64,000 nt of DNA from UBA10205 sp964373815 (GCA_964373815.1 CAYJWI010000001.1:16286-80285); one strand, 5' to 3'; shown: positions 21,947 through 31,400, numbered from the stretch's first letter. Numbers and translations are program-made. Notes: a model not told the origin generated them from the letters alone.

Positions 21947-24334
21947 ATGAAAAAGCAATCCCTCCCAATACTTGCGTTAGCCCTTTTTTTCTCAATAGGT
22001 TTTGCCTACTCCGCGCAGCCTCAAAGCGGGCGAGTTTTGCCAGCAGATGGGCAGGGCGAGCCGGCAGGTGAACAAGGCGGGCCGGCAGATGGGCAAGGCT
22101 TGCCAGAAGGTTTCCCGAATTATGGCCAGGGCCAACCCGGCTCCCCGCCGCTTCCTTACAATGGCGGAAGTGAAGGCGGGTTCGACGGAGGGCCTGGCTT
22201 CAACGGCGGATTTGAAGGCGGCGGCAATGGCGGAATGGGGCCAGGCGGTTTTGATGGAGGGCTCAGGGGGAACTTCGATTTTGGTTTCGGGATTGGGGAG
22301 TCAAGCTTTGCCGACACAAAGCATGCGGGGGAGCAAAAAGTCGTTGAAAACATGACCGCGGTTTATGACTGGATTTCGCTAAACAGCACAAAGTTTGTCG
22401 AGGGGTGCAAGACCGACAGGGTTGCCCTTTCAGCGGAATTGGTCGGCATCATCACGCAGTCGCAGCAAGCCTCCTCCGTTTGCAAAAAGCTCGAACAGGA
22501 AGCCGGCGAGTGCAATGCAGATTCATTCTGCTCAAGGTTCAGCGCAGGCGAGATCCCTTTCCCGCCGGGGGTAAAGTCAGCCCTCAAAAAAGCGGGCATT
22601 GACACTTCCACCATCACCGTTGATTCTTTCAATGAAGATTTTGCGCTGAAAATGTGCCTCTCCTTCAGCAAGCCTGAAATCGAAAAGCAAAAGCAGAAAA
22701 CCGAGAAGGCGAAGGTGAAGATAAAAGAGCAGCTCCCGTCGTTTAGGGAAAAATGCGCCAAGCTAAAAGAGTTCAGGGAGAAAGGTGAAGAGTATGAATT
22801 CAGGCTCCCGGATTTCGGGGTACCGCAATCCCAAGGATACGGGCCGCAAGGCCAGGGGCCACCGTGCCAATCTTCACCGCCGAACTGCCCGGGAGGGGCT
22901 AGGTCCTCATGCACCCCCAATGGCTGGGTGTGCGGCCAGCCGGATTATCCACAGCAGCAAAACGATTACAGGCCGGAGCAGCAGTACCAGCGTGAAGGGA
23001 TGCCGCCGAATGATTACAGGCCGCCAGAGCAGCATTATACACAGCCGGCAGAAAACCGTTCAGATTCATCCCAGCCAGCACCAGAGCAAGCTCCAGCCCC
23101 CTCCCCAGAGCCTGCTCCCAGTGCGCCTGCCCCTTCAGGCGATTCAGGGACAGCCCAGACAGCCCACGGCGTAAACGCTAGGGTAAAACCAACAGGATTT
23201 GCAAGTGTTGAAGGGGGGAGCCAGCCACAAGGTTCGCCCGAACCTTCTCCGCAGCAAGGTTACAGAGCAGAGCCATATTCGGGTGGGGCGCCGCCGCAGG
23301 GTTATGGCGGCCAGCCATACCAGGGAGCACCACCACAGGGAGATTATGGCAGGCAGCAGTATCCGGGAGGCTCTGGGTCTCAGGGCTTCGGAAGGGATAA
23401 TGGTTATCCACAACAGCAGGGGTTTGGAGGAAATTTCCCGCAAAATTATGGAAGGCCACCTGAAAACTTCGGGTTCGGAGGTCCGCAAGGCTACGGCCCG
23501 CAAGGCCCACAAGGCCAGCAAGGTTATGGGCCACAAGGCCCGCAGGGTCAGCAGGGCTACGGTCCGCAGGGAGGCCCGGGCTTTGGCTTTGGTGGCCCAC
23601 AAGGGTATGGGGGGCCACAGGGTTATGGCCCACAAGGCCCGCAGGGAGGCCCTGGTGGGGGGCCACATGGAGGTTATGGCGGCGGCCCGGGCTCGCCCGA
23701 ACAGCTATGCGAACTTTCAGATGATGAGCTTGTAGAGGAATTCACTTCGCAGTACAGCAATTTCGGCCCCAAAGAGGAAGACCTGGAGAAGATATGCAGG
23801 AAGGAATCCGGAAAAATCGTTGCCGACATGCAGAGGTTCAGGCTCGGGATTGCGGAGTGCAAGGCAAGTGTTGCCGTCCAGTGCGCCTCGAAGCAGGAAG
23901 CCGCAAAGAACTGCGCAAGCATTCAGGACAACCCGGAGGAGATAAGCAGGGTCATGGTGGAAAAGATGTGCAGGCGCTTCGGCGTTCCCGCTGCGGCAAA
24001 GGCTGACAATGAACTCTACAAGGTGGCAAGCAGGTGGTATGATTCAGACCCGGCACTCGCGGACCAGCTCGGCGACACCGCTGACAAGAGCACTGTAGAC
24101 AAGAAGAAGCTTGGCATAATGAGTTACCTGTTCGGTGACGGGGATTACGGCGCAAAGCTCAAGACAAGGGCCGCAGAGCTAAGGACAGTAATAGAGAAAC
24201 TCAAGGCCGCAGGAGTGAATGACGCGGAAACAGTTTCAGTGCTCGAATCGCAGGCGCAGTCATTCGATGCTGAAGGGGCAAAGTTCAGCAACTTCTTCGA
24301 CATCTCAAGGCTGGGCGGCCTGTTCGGCGGATAG
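21947..24334 (+). CDS. Secreted Gly/Gln/Pro-rich (prion-like) protein with two Cys domains
   Basis: A 795-aa protein. Signal peptide (residues 1-22, cut after AYSA). Residues 23-115 are Gly/Gln/Pro-rich. Residues 125-285 form a helical domain with about nine cysteines (VCKKLEQEAGECNADSFCSR). Residues 290-580 are low-complexity and end in tandem QGYGPQGPQGQ repeats. Residues 585-795 are a second helical Cys domain that mirrors the first (QLCELSDDEL, IAECKASVAVQC). No C-terminal membrane helix. Architecture suggests an exported matrix or adhesive protein whose two related Cys domains are joined by a flexible, phase-separating-type linker. Confidence 0.75.
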   Translation: MKKQSLPILALALFFSIGFAYSAQPQSGRVLPADGQGEPAGEQGGPADGQGLPEGFPNYGQGQPGSPPLPYNGGSEGGFDGGPGFNGGFEGGGNGGMGPGGFDGGLRGNFDFGFGIGESSFADTKHAGEQKVVENMTAVYDWISLNSTKFVEGCKTDRVALSAELVGIITQSQQASSVCKKLEQEAGECNADSFCSRFSAGEIPFPPGVKSALKKAGIDTSTITVDSFNEDFALKMCLSFSKPEIEKQKQKTEKAKVKIKEQLPSFREKCAKLKEFREKGEEYEFRLPDFGVPQSQGYGPQGQGPPCQSSPPNCPGGARSSCTPNGWVCGQPDYPQQQNDYRPEQQYQREGMPPNDYRPPEQHYTQPAENRSDSSQPAPEQAPAPSPEPAPSAPAPSGDSGTAQTAHGVNARVKPTGFASVEGGSQPQGSPEPSPQQGYRAEPYSGGAPPQGYGGQPYQGAPPQGDYGRQQYPGGSGSQGFGRDNGYPQQQGFGGNFPQNYGRPPENFGFGGPQGYGPQGPQGQQGYGPQGPQGQQGYGPQGGPGFGFGGPQGYGGPQGYGPQGPQGGPGGGPHGGYGGGPGSPEQLCELSDDELVEEFTSQYSNFGPKEEDLEKICRKESGKIVADMQRFRLGIAECKASVAVQCASKQEAAKNCASIQDNPEEISRVMVEKMCRRFGVPAAAKADNELYKVASRWYDSDPALADQLGDTADKSTVDKKKLGIMSYLFGDGDYGAKLKTRAAELRTVIEKLKAAGVNDAETVSVLESQAQSFDAEGAKFSNFFDISRLGGLFGG

Positions 24335-24337
24335 TGC

Positions 24338-24654
24338 CTAAGAATTAAGCTTCCAGAATGCCCGGCTTACCAATGTTTTGGCCCAAGGCCTGCGGCCCAT
24401 GAATTCCGGAAAATAAATGGCGCGGGGAATGAGCCACCAACCGTCTTTTTTATGCGCCCTATCGTGCTGTTTTTGGTTCGAAATACCCATAGGTTGTCCG
24501 GGTCGTTGTTGCCTTTGTCCCTGTCCATGTGGTGGACGACTTCGCCTCTTCTTAGTGGCCTGCTGAGCTTGTCTTCTGCGACCCATCTGTGTATTGGTGT
24601 TCCGCTGTCTGAGAATCTCCTGTACCCTTTCTTGTCATAATAGTAATCTGCCAT
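24338..24654 (-). pseudogene. HNH endonuclease, one-base frameshift
   Basis: The 5' part reads MADYYYDKKGYRRF and EVVHHMDRDKGNNDPDNLWV, a phage/intron-type HNH core. The third-motif region is in another frame (SNQKQHDRAHKKDGWWLIPR) and continues to 24338. Adding one T to a T3 run at about 24481 restores NLWVFSNQKQHDRAH and a 105-aa protein. Uninterrupted without correction, the frame ends at 24367 with an altered tail lacking the last His. It lies in the tRNA-Ser(GGA) integration relic. Confidence 0.75.
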
Positions 24655-24760
24655 TTTAAAACCTCCAAATGTGATGGGTTTTCTAGGATTTTTATTTGAA
24701 TTGAGGGTTCGGTGCCGGTGCGGGATATGTATAAATATTGGGTTTGCTGATTGTTTTTTT

Positions 24761-25138
24761 ATGGATGAATATTCAAAGATGAGGACGGCAGTGTTGCAAA
24801 GTGAACTAGAAAAACAACAGTTGCATCTTGGTATGATTTCGCTTAATTTTAATACAAATCAAGTTGGCACTCCTGCCGAGGCGGAGAGGTATGATAAGGG
24901 GATAATTCGCAGGATAAAAACGGTTTCCGGAAGGCTTGTTAGTATTCTTGAAGAATTGAGGGAAAGGAACCAGACAGTTAAAATTGCTAACCTTACACAT
25001 TGGCACCCGGTTGTACAGGTAACATTTGCAGCCAAATTAAGAGCCAGCAAGTACCCCCTAATTTCACAACTTGGACAAGGGGTCAAACCGATATTTACAA
25101 AGCACCCGAAGCTACCGCCGCATAACCGGAGATTTTAA
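24761..25138 (+). CDS. Unknown 126-aa protein
   Basis: The protein starts MDEYSKMRTAVLQSELEKQQ, is helical at the front (about residues 1-70, coiled-coil-like, with a GTPAEAERYDKGIIRRIKTV segment) and basic with several prolines at the end. ATG 24761 lies about 27 bp after GTATAAATATT, so the mRNA is leaderless. It sits between an HNH relic and an integrase fragment, so it may belong to an integrated element. No family recognised. Confidence 0.5.
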   Translation: MDEYSKMRTAVLQSELEKQQLHLGMISLNFNTNQVGTPAEAERYDKGIIRRIKTVSGRLVSILEELRERNQTVKIANLTHWHPVVQVTFAAKLRASKYPLISQLGQGVKPIFTKHPKLPPHNRRF

Positions 25139-25139
25139 A

Positions 25140-25385
25140 CTAATTTTTTTCTTGAAGCTTCTTCTCCAGTTCAATCATCATGCTAACCAGAATCACGTGC
25201 ATGCTCGTAAGTTTGAGCGTGTCGAAGTGTTTGATTAACCGCGGGACAGAGAGACCGTTGAGCTTGTTGTATGTGTAGAACTTTTGAATGAGTTCTTTGT
25301 TCTCTTTGGACATTTCCAAAGTGGATTCGAGCCAGGCCAATCGCCTGGCCAAATCCCTTTCGTAGGAATGTATGTATTGTTTCAT
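25140..25385 (-). pseudogene. N-terminal fragment of a tyrosine recombinase
   Basis: An 81-aa frame starting MKQYIHSYERDLARRLAWLE with ENKELIQKFYTYNKLNGLSV and PRLIKHFDTLK. This is the SAM-like core-binding domain of archaeal XerA-type/phage integrases. The catalytic domain (R...HxxR...Y) is absent and the last 15 residues diverge. It starts 63 bp from the 3' end of tRNA-Ser(GGA) and points away from it, as in integrated elements. Confidence 0.65.
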
Positions 25386-25421
25386 GTTGAGTGCCCCCTA
25401 CTCAACCGTACTTTTTAAAAG
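25386..25421 (-). promoter_or_regulatory. Operator and TATA box of the integrase fragment
   Basis: GTTGAGT-N7-ACTCAAC (25386-25406) lies directly before ATG 25385. CTTTTTAAAAG (25411-25421) is a TATA box 30 bp from the start. The operator would block transcription at the start site. Confidence 0.55.
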
Positions 25422-25447
25422 GGCACCGACTTGAACTGTCGGTAGGA

Positions 25448-25531
25448 CGCGGGGAATGGGATTTGAACCCATGCTCCCGTGAAGGAACACGCTTTCCAGG
25501 CGTGCGCATTAGACCGCTCTGCCATCCCCGC
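25448..25531 (-). tRNA. tRNA-Ser (anticodon GGA)
   Basis: Minus strand: acceptor GCGGGGA/TCCCCGC, anticodon stem CACGC/GCGTG around CTGGAAA (anticodon GGA), a serine-type variable arm (TTCCTTCACGGGAGC), T-arm GGTTCAAATCC and a G discriminator. No CCA encoded. Confidence 0.95.
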
Positions 25532-25535
25532 AACC

Positions 25536-25566
25536 TTTTTCTTTTCTTTTGGAAAGAAAAGAAAAA
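25536..25566. repeat. Polypurine/polypyrimidine hairpin upstream of tRNA-Ser(GGA)
   Basis: TTTTTCTTTTCTTT-TGG-AAAGAAAAGAAAAA has perfect 14-bp arms and begins four bases from the tRNA 5' end. A degenerate version flanks tRNA-Ser(UGA). Confidence 0.7.
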
Positions 25567-25716
25567 CGTTGACGAAAAAGAAAAGAAACTTCTGCCAACA
25601 AAACTCTTGCCAAAAAGGTATTGCATTTGGCTTGGTTTGAATGAAAAAGTGCCCGGTTAAGGTTAAAAATGTTGATTTGGAACGAAAAAGGCGGGAATTG
25701 CGGCAAATATGAAGAA

Positions 25717-25798
25717 GGTAAGCCAGGGATCTGCCCTCCTATGAGGAGTCAGTGAACCACTGTATGCAGTATGGCTTACCCCCTTAACTCCCAATACG
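25717..25798 (-). ncRNA. Candidate structured RNA closed by a 9-bp stem
   Basis: Minus-strand GGTAAGCCA (25780-25772) pairs perfectly with TGGCTTACC (25725-25717). Inside are CAGTG/CACTG (5 bp, 3-nt loop) and CTCCT/AGGAG (5 bp, 3-nt loop), making a multibranched fold of 64 nt. A TATA box (ATATTTAAAC, forward 25821-25830) lies downstream of the aminotransferase gene and predicts a minus-strand start near 25798. No reading frame spans it. The remaining bases of the 338-bp gap (25532-25869) hold only the tRNA leader and AT-rich spacer. Strand and identity are inferred. Confidence 0.5.
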
Positions 25799-25869
25799 CA
25801 ATACCAATTACGACTTTAGTGTTTAAATATCTTCTCGTGGGGAAAATTTTTTTCGGCGGGCAGCGGAAA

Positions 25870-27075
25870 TTATTTTTTAAGGAAGTTTTCCTTCACGAAT
25901 TCCCCTATTTTGTCGAAAGCGCTGTCCAGTATTTCCTCAGGAGGCAGGAAAACTATCCTGAAATGGTGCGTCCCCTTCTTCTGCCCAAAACCTTCACCAT
26001 AAACCACAAGCACTCCCTTCTCCTTGAGCAGTTTTATGACGAATTCCCTGTCGGATTTTATCGGGAGCTCGATTTTCGGGTAGGCGTAGAATGCACCGCG
26101 AGGCTTTGCGCAGCTAAGGCCCCCTATTTCATTGAGCCTCTTGTATGCAAGGTCGCGCCTCCTCTGCAATTTAGGGATGAGTTCCTTGAAATGCTCCTGC
26201 GGCCCGTTTAGTGCTGCCTCGATAGCGAACTGCACCGGCGCCACGGTCGAAAGCCGCAGCCTCGAGAGCTTTTTTATCCCCTCGAAATAATCCTCCATAA
26301 CCCCGAGCGGGTCGTGCCTGTAAATCCAGCCTCCGCGGAATCCGGGGCACAAATAATTTTTCGAGATGCTTCCGAATGAAATCACAGGCACGTCCTTTGC
26401 GAGCGAGGCCATTGGCGTGAATTTTTCCCCATCGAAGAGGAGCTTGTCATAGGTTTCGTCCGCAAGCACCACGAGGTTGTTTGCACCGGCCACGTCGATG
26501 ACTTTCTTGAGGTTGTTTTTTGAGTAAACGGCCCCTGTTGGGTTGTTTGGGTTTATCACCACGACCGCTTTAGTTTTCTTGTCCACCTGCTCCTCGAGGT
26601 GCTCTATGTCCGGCTGCCATTCATTCTCTTCGTCTAAATAATATTTATTCGCCCCTGTTTCGAGGAACGCGAGCTCTCCTGTGAACATTGAGTAGCCGGG
26701 TGTTGGCACAAGGCAGTTCTCCCCACGGTTGAAGAGCGCCTGCATGGAATGTATTATCGCCTCGCTTCCGCCGACAAAAGTCATTACGTCATCCACGCCA
26801 ACATTGGGCGCGCCCATCCTTTTCGCATAATCAGCGACCGCCTTCCTTGCCCCAAGCGTTCCGAGGGAATCGGTATAGCCTTCACTTTTGGCCTTGTTGT
26901 CCTCAATCGCCTTCCATATGTGCGGAGGCGTGCGGTAGTCGAAGACCATGGGGTCGCCGATGTTCAGGTAGAGCACTTTCTTTCCGCTCTTCTCCACTTC
27001 CTGTGCTATTGGGACAACGTCCCTTGTCGCGTGCCTTATTCCCATTGCGCGCTTTGCGGGGACTATTCTTTTCAT
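25870..27075 (-). CDS. PLP aminotransferase class I (alanine/aspartate type)
   Basis: A 401-aa fold-type I aminotransferase, close to archaeal/bacterial AlaT-type enzymes. Motifs: YLNIGDPMVFDYRTP, FVGGSEAI, INPNNPTGAVY, ADETYDKLLF, the PLP-lysine SFGSISKNYLCPGFRGGW, and a C-terminal Arg in HHFRIVFLPP. ATG 27075 was preferred to ATG 27168 because a TATA box (27107-27118) lies between them. It probably moves amino groups between alanine/aspartate and 2-oxoglutarate. Substrate not certain. Confidence 0.9.
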   Translation of the reverse strand: MKRIVPAKRAMGIRHATRDVVPIAQEVEKSGKKVLYLNIGDPMVFDYRTPPHIWKAIEDNKAKSEGYTDSLGTLGARKAVADYAKRMGAPNVGVDDVMTFVGGSEAIIHSMQALFNRGENCLVPTPGYSMFTGELAFLETGANKYYLDEENEWQPDIEHLEEQVDKKTKAVVVINPNNPTGAVYSKNNLKKVIDVAGANNLVVLADETYDKLLFDGEKFTPMASLAKDVPVISFGSISKNYLCPGFRGGWIYRHDPLGVMEDYFEGIKKLSRLRLSTVAPVQFAIEAALNGPQEHFKELIPKLQRRRDLAYKRLNEIGGLSCAKPRGAFYAYPKIELPIKSDREFVIKLLKEKGVLVVYGEGFGQKKGTHHFRIVFLPPEEILDSAFDKIGEFVKENFLKK

Positions 27076-27106
27076 GGAATCAATCCAAAGAATAGGGAAT
27101 GGATAA

Positions 27107-27118
27107 GTTTTTATATTA
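27107..27118. promoter_or_regulatory. TATA block shared by divergent genes
   Basis: TTTTTATATTAC lies 31 bp from ATG 27144 (plus) and about 38 bp from ATG 27075 (minus). Confidence 0.45.
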
Positions 27119-27143
27119 CGGCGCAATAATCTAGCGGATAAGC

Positions 27144-27449
27144 ATGTTCTCGAATTTGTTCCAGGCAAGGGGCGTTTCAGCGCAGCCTGAGATAAGCGGG
27201 CCGAAATGGATTGAGGCCGCGCATAGGAAGGAATCCGGGGGCCTTGGGCTGTTCAGATTCGGCAACAATGTGCTGGGCAAAACCCTCAAGTTCCGCGCTG
27301 TAACGCTTGTAACAACCCTTGGAATCACCTGGCTTCTCACGGGGAACCCGGTTACGAGCGTCGGGCTTACGGTCCTGCAGCAGAGCACAAACACCGCGGT
27401 GTATTACTTCTTTGAAAAAAACGAGCATAAAAAGTTTAATCCGAATTGA
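27144..27449 (+). CDS. DUF2061-type small membrane protein
   Basis: A 101-aa protein; the C-terminal half (LKFRAVTLVTTLGITWLLTG, then LQQSTNTAVYYFFEKNEHKK) matches DUF2061 (PF09834), a two-helix membrane domain of unknown function with a TG loop and a YYxxEK end. The N-terminal 45 residues are soluble. Leaderless start after the shared TATA block. Confidence 0.7.
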   Translation: MFSNLFQARGVSAQPEISGPKWIEAAHRKESGGLGLFRFGNNVLGKTLKFRAVTLVTTLGITWLLTGNPVTSVGLTVLQQSTNTAVYYFFEKNEHKKFNPN

Positions 27450-27560
27450 GCGTTCATAGAAACGTGGCACCTACTGCCAGGTTTCGGCTTCTTTCTTTCG
27501 GGCAATCTTGTGGCTTTATGCCAAGTCGGGGCCCGTGGCTAGGGCCGGTTTGCTGGAAAC

Positions 27561-27587
27561 TTTTTTATATAACTACTCCCTAGTAGT
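27561..27587 (+). promoter_or_regulatory. Promoter with operator of the TrmB-like gene
   Basis: TTTTTATATAAC (27561-27572) is the TATA box. ACTACT-CCCT-AGTAGT (27572-27587) is a perfect palindrome between it and ATG 27593, covering the transcription start, as expected for autorepression. Confidence 0.6.
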
Positions 27588-27592
27588 GCCTT

Positions 27593-28270
27593 ATGATTGA
27601 GAGGATAAAAAAGCTCGGCCTCAACGAGTACGAGGCAAGGGCCTACAAGGCGCTGCTCCGGCAAGGCAGGGCTTCCGCCGTTTCGGTGAGCAGGCATGCC
27701 TCGATTCCGCGCGCGAGGGTCTATGACATCCTTTTCTCGCTTGAGAAGAAGGGCTTTGTTGTCAAATCCGCCTCCAAGCCGATTGAGTTTAGCGCGGTTA
27801 AGCCAGTGCACGCTTTCGAGGCGATTTCAAAGGGCAAGAGGGATGAAATGGAGGCCTCCCTCTCTGAACTAAAGGCCACGGCCGAAGCCCTCCAGAAGGG
27901 CATTGGAGAGGGGCAGGGGCCTGCAGATGACGGCGCAGTGCTTCTCTTGGAGGGAAGGCTAGGCATTTACTCATTCCTCGGCCGCCAGCTGGAAAACTGC
28001 ACTGAAAGCGTCGTAATTTCCTCCTCGGAGGATGGCATTAGGAGGAAAAAGGAGGCTTTTGAAAAGAAATTCTCCTCGCTTTCAAGGGACGGGGTGAAGG
28101 TTTTTTCGAAGCAGAGCCACGCCTCGCGCTTTGTGGTCCTCGACAAGGAAGCGGTGATGCTGTTTTTGAACAGTGAAAGGGAGCCCGAGGAAACAGCCAA
28201 TGAAAAGGCTATTTTTATCAAAAGCCCGTTTGTCGCCAACTATTTCTACAATTCCGCGATGAAAAAGTAG
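27593..28270 (+). CDS. TrmB-family transcriptional regulator
   Basis: A 225-aa protein with an N-terminal TrmB winged helix (LGLNEYEARAYKALLRQGRA, then IPRARVYDILFSLEKKGFVV), a coiled linker (about 85-110) and a C-terminal PLD-like effector domain (about 115-225). TrmB proteins sense sugars in several archaea. The palindrome at 27572-27587 suggests it regulates itself. Target genes are not evident; the zinc-ribbon gene follows. Confidence 0.85.
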   Translation: MIERIKKLGLNEYEARAYKALLRQGRASAVSVSRHASIPRARVYDILFSLEKKGFVVKSASKPIEFSAVKPVHAFEAISKGKRDEMEASLSELKATAEALQKGIGEGQGPADDGAVLLLEGRLGIYSFLGRQLENCTESVVISSSEDGIRRKKEAFEKKFSSLSRDGVKVFSKQSHASRFVVLDKEAVMLFLNSEREPEETANEKAIFIKSPFVANYFYNSAMKK

Positions 28271-28288
28271 CCCGGGTGGCGATAATGC

Positions 28289-28399
28289 ATGGCCCAAACA
28301 AAGAGCCAAAAGAAGGGCGGGTGGAAAACCTGCAGCCGCGGACATGAGTACCGCGGCAGCGCATGCCCAATTTGCTGGAAAGGGAATAAAAAGGATTAA
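28289..28399 (+). CDS. 36-aa zinc-ribbon miniprotein
   Basis: MAQTKSQKKGGWKTCSRGHE, then YRGSACPICWKGNKKD. A conserved CxxGHxYRG...CPxCW pattern, known from many prokaryotic mini-proteins of unknown function. A GGTGG site lies about ten bases upstream and the TrmB-like gene ends 18 bases upstream. Confidence 0.65.
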   Translation: MAQTKSQKKGGWKTCSRGHEYRGSACPICWKGNKKD

Positions 28400-28440
28400 T
28401 GGCCTAAAAATAAGCAAGGGGCAAAAAATAATTAGGGGGT

Positions 28441-31400
28441 TTACTGCGTTTTCTTCTTCGCTTTTTTCTTTTCGCTTTTTTCAGCAGTGGCCTCTGTTTT
28501 GCCCTCTTCCTTTCCAACCGCCCTATAAGTCGAGAATGCGATGAGCCCTATCACTAAGAGTATTAGCACTCCGAGAATTGCTGTAGAGAATGAAGCAAGG
28601 CCGAAGAGCCCTGTCCCAACATTGAGGTTTTCAGCGGCTTGCTGCTTGTTCTCGCCCGCGATGTTTTTGAAAGTTACGTTTCTAGTGAATGTCCCTTCAT
28701 TGGTTTCAAGTGATATCGGCACTGTCGCGCTCTCGCCTGCGCCCTGCGGGAGCTTTACTAGCAGCCTTGCCTTTGTGGATTCCTTCGATGCCACGACCCT
28801 CTTCTCTGCCTGCACTATGCCGTTGAAGTCAAGGGCTTTTGCGCTGAGTATTTCAAGTGTCCTGTTGCTGTCATTGAAAATGTTGAAATCAACCTGGAAT
28901 TCGTATGGCATCCCTTCAATTTCCTTTATGCTTATGTCCTGCACCCTTACATCGACTTCCCCCGGCCCGTATGATTCCTGGTTGCCTTTGACGAGCAGCC
29001 TTATTTTTGCGGAAGTCGAGAACCCGTTGTCTGTCTGTGCATTGATTGTTATGAAAGTCGTTGCCGGCAAATCGAACGGAGGTGAGACGAAGAAGTCCAC
29101 TTCCTCCTTTTCCCCGGCTTCAATGTTTATTTTTTTGTCCACTATGTAAACGAAAGGCTTGTCCGCAGTGATGGTGACATCCTGGCTTGCAACTCCCCTG
29201 TTCTCCACGAGCAATGACTGTTTTATTCCCTCGCAGGTGGCTGCATCGAGCTCTGGGTTTGGAAGGAGTATGTCTATTGCAAAGCAGCTCGAGGATGAGA
29301 GGTAGTTGATGTTCTTTTCCTGGGTGAAATCGAGCCTTGCGGATTTCGCCTTCACGCTGAACTTGTTTTCAGCGCTGCCCTTGGGCGCGGTTGCGCTGAA
29401 AGGCACGGCCTTCTCCTCTCCCGCCTCAACAGAGATTGCCCCTGGGCCGCTTACCCATGGAGGGGCATAACTGATTTTGAATTCCTGCCTCTCGGAGCCT
29501 AGGTTGAATACCGTGAAGAGCTCTTTCTTCTCAACTCCCGGGCAGATGTTGAGCTCCGGTACAACGAATGCCGCGCTGTGGCAGTCCGAGACCGTTAGGG
29601 TGAAATCCTTTTCAAACGAAAAGTGCTCTGAAGTAAGTTTGAGCGTGAAAGTCTTGGCCCCTTTTGTTGCCGGCACGATGTCGAGCTCTTGCGAAATCTG
29701 CTTGAGCACATCGATTAGCTGCTGAGAGTTCTGCGCATCGAAGTATTTGCCCTTTGTCCTGTCCGCTATAACCTGGAGCTGTGCCTTGCCTTCCTTGTCT
29801 ATGTCAAAGCCTACTGCATAGACCCTTATGCCCTTGGAGGAGAGGTCTTTTGCCGCCTGTGCAGTGTTTCCTGCGCATGTTTCCTTTCCGTCGCTTACAA
29901 GTATTACTGCCTTCTGTTTTGTGCCGGTGAAATCATTTGCCGCTGCCTGCAGCGCCTGTGCGAGCGGTGTCTTTCCCTTCGGCTTGAATGCGGAAACCTT
30001 GTCGGTTATTCCCGCAATGTCAAGCTCTTTTATGGGCACGAGCAGCGAGGAGTCTTCACAGAGCTCTCCCTGCCCGAAAATCCTCAATCCAAGGTCAACC
30101 TGGCTGATGTTATTTACAAGGTTTATTACAGCGGATTTTGCAGCGTCCATCTTGCCCTGCTTTCCTGATGTTTCAACCATCGAGCCTGAAGCATCTATAA
30201 GAATTTCGATTGCCGTGTCGGTTTTGCTCACTTTCGCTTCCTTTGCGAGCTTGCTCACGTCAATCAAGGCGTTGAGCTGCTCTTCGCTGCCGGGGTTAAT
30301 CGTGAATTTTTTCTTGTCAAGCGCTGCATCGATTCCTGTGATGATTGCCTCGAGCTCCACAGGCTTTTCCCTGTTGTTTTTGAGCGTGAATTTGTAAACG
30401 GGTTTGTCCTCTACGCACACGCTCGCATCCCCTCCCGTCTTCTCGACTTCGAGGTTGTAGCAGTCCTTTAGCTGGCCTGAAAATGTTTTTGTGATGTCGT
30501 ACTTGAATCCCGTGCTTTCGGCCTTTACCTTGAAATCATAATTTCCCCCAGGCTCTCCCGTCTGCGAGAATTTCACCGTAAAGGTGTCCTCGCTTCCGGC
30601 CTTTACCGACAGCTCTGTCCTGTCAAGTTTTGCAAAGTTTGCGCCTTCGAGCGAAATTTTGTATTTCTCGTCAAGCTTTCCGTTGTTTGCAATCCTGATT
30701 TTCCCCTCGCTCCCTGTTTCGAGGCAGGCTGAATACTTCCCTCCCTCAAACCCGCTTCCGAGGATTATCTGCGTGCCCTGGCCCTGTGAAATGGTGTACT
30801 GTGCTCCATCTTCCGAAAAAAAGTCCGGGTTTGGAAGCGATGCCTTGACCTTGAAATCATATGTCCCCAAATCCGCATCGCATGGGGCTTTCACTTTGAG
30901 TTTTACGGTTTCAGGTTCGCCCTTTGCGACGATTACCCTAGCGCTTTCGAGTGTGTACCATGCCTTGGGAATGCCTTCGATGCCCAAATCCGCCCTTTCG
31001 GTATTCTGGTTCGGCACTTTTGTGCGGTTCGTGACAACGATGTCGTATGTTTTTTCCTCGCACTGCGTTGCCTCCTGCTTTGATGGCTGCACATCCACGT
31101 CCACGAAGTGCCCCTGGCCAAGCTCTACTGAGCAGGTGGCTGAAACTGTTTTTCCGTTCTGCACCAAGAGCTGCGCTGTATATTTGCCGGGGCTTGCATA
31201 GCAGTTCGCCACCGCGAAAACCCGCAGGTTTTCACACTCGCCAGCTTCGAGGCTGAACTTGTTCGGTATTACATTGAACCAGGAAGCAGCTGCGCCGTTG
31301 AAATAAGCGTTATAATTTTCGGTTTTCGAGGAATCGTTGCACAGTTCGAGTTCGCTCATTGAAAGCTCGCACTGGATATTGGTCGAATCGCACGAGCCGC

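Noticed and set aside
22363..22920. Minus-strand and alternative plus-strand frames over the Gly/Gln-rich gene
   Set aside because: Repetitive GC-rich codons leave all frames open; only one frame has a signal peptide and Cys domains.
29828..31201. Long plus-strand frames (about 190-205 aa) antisense to the VWA surface gene
   Set aside because: They mirror Ser/Thr/Lys codons of the real gene and contain no domain; the same is true of 35048-35983.
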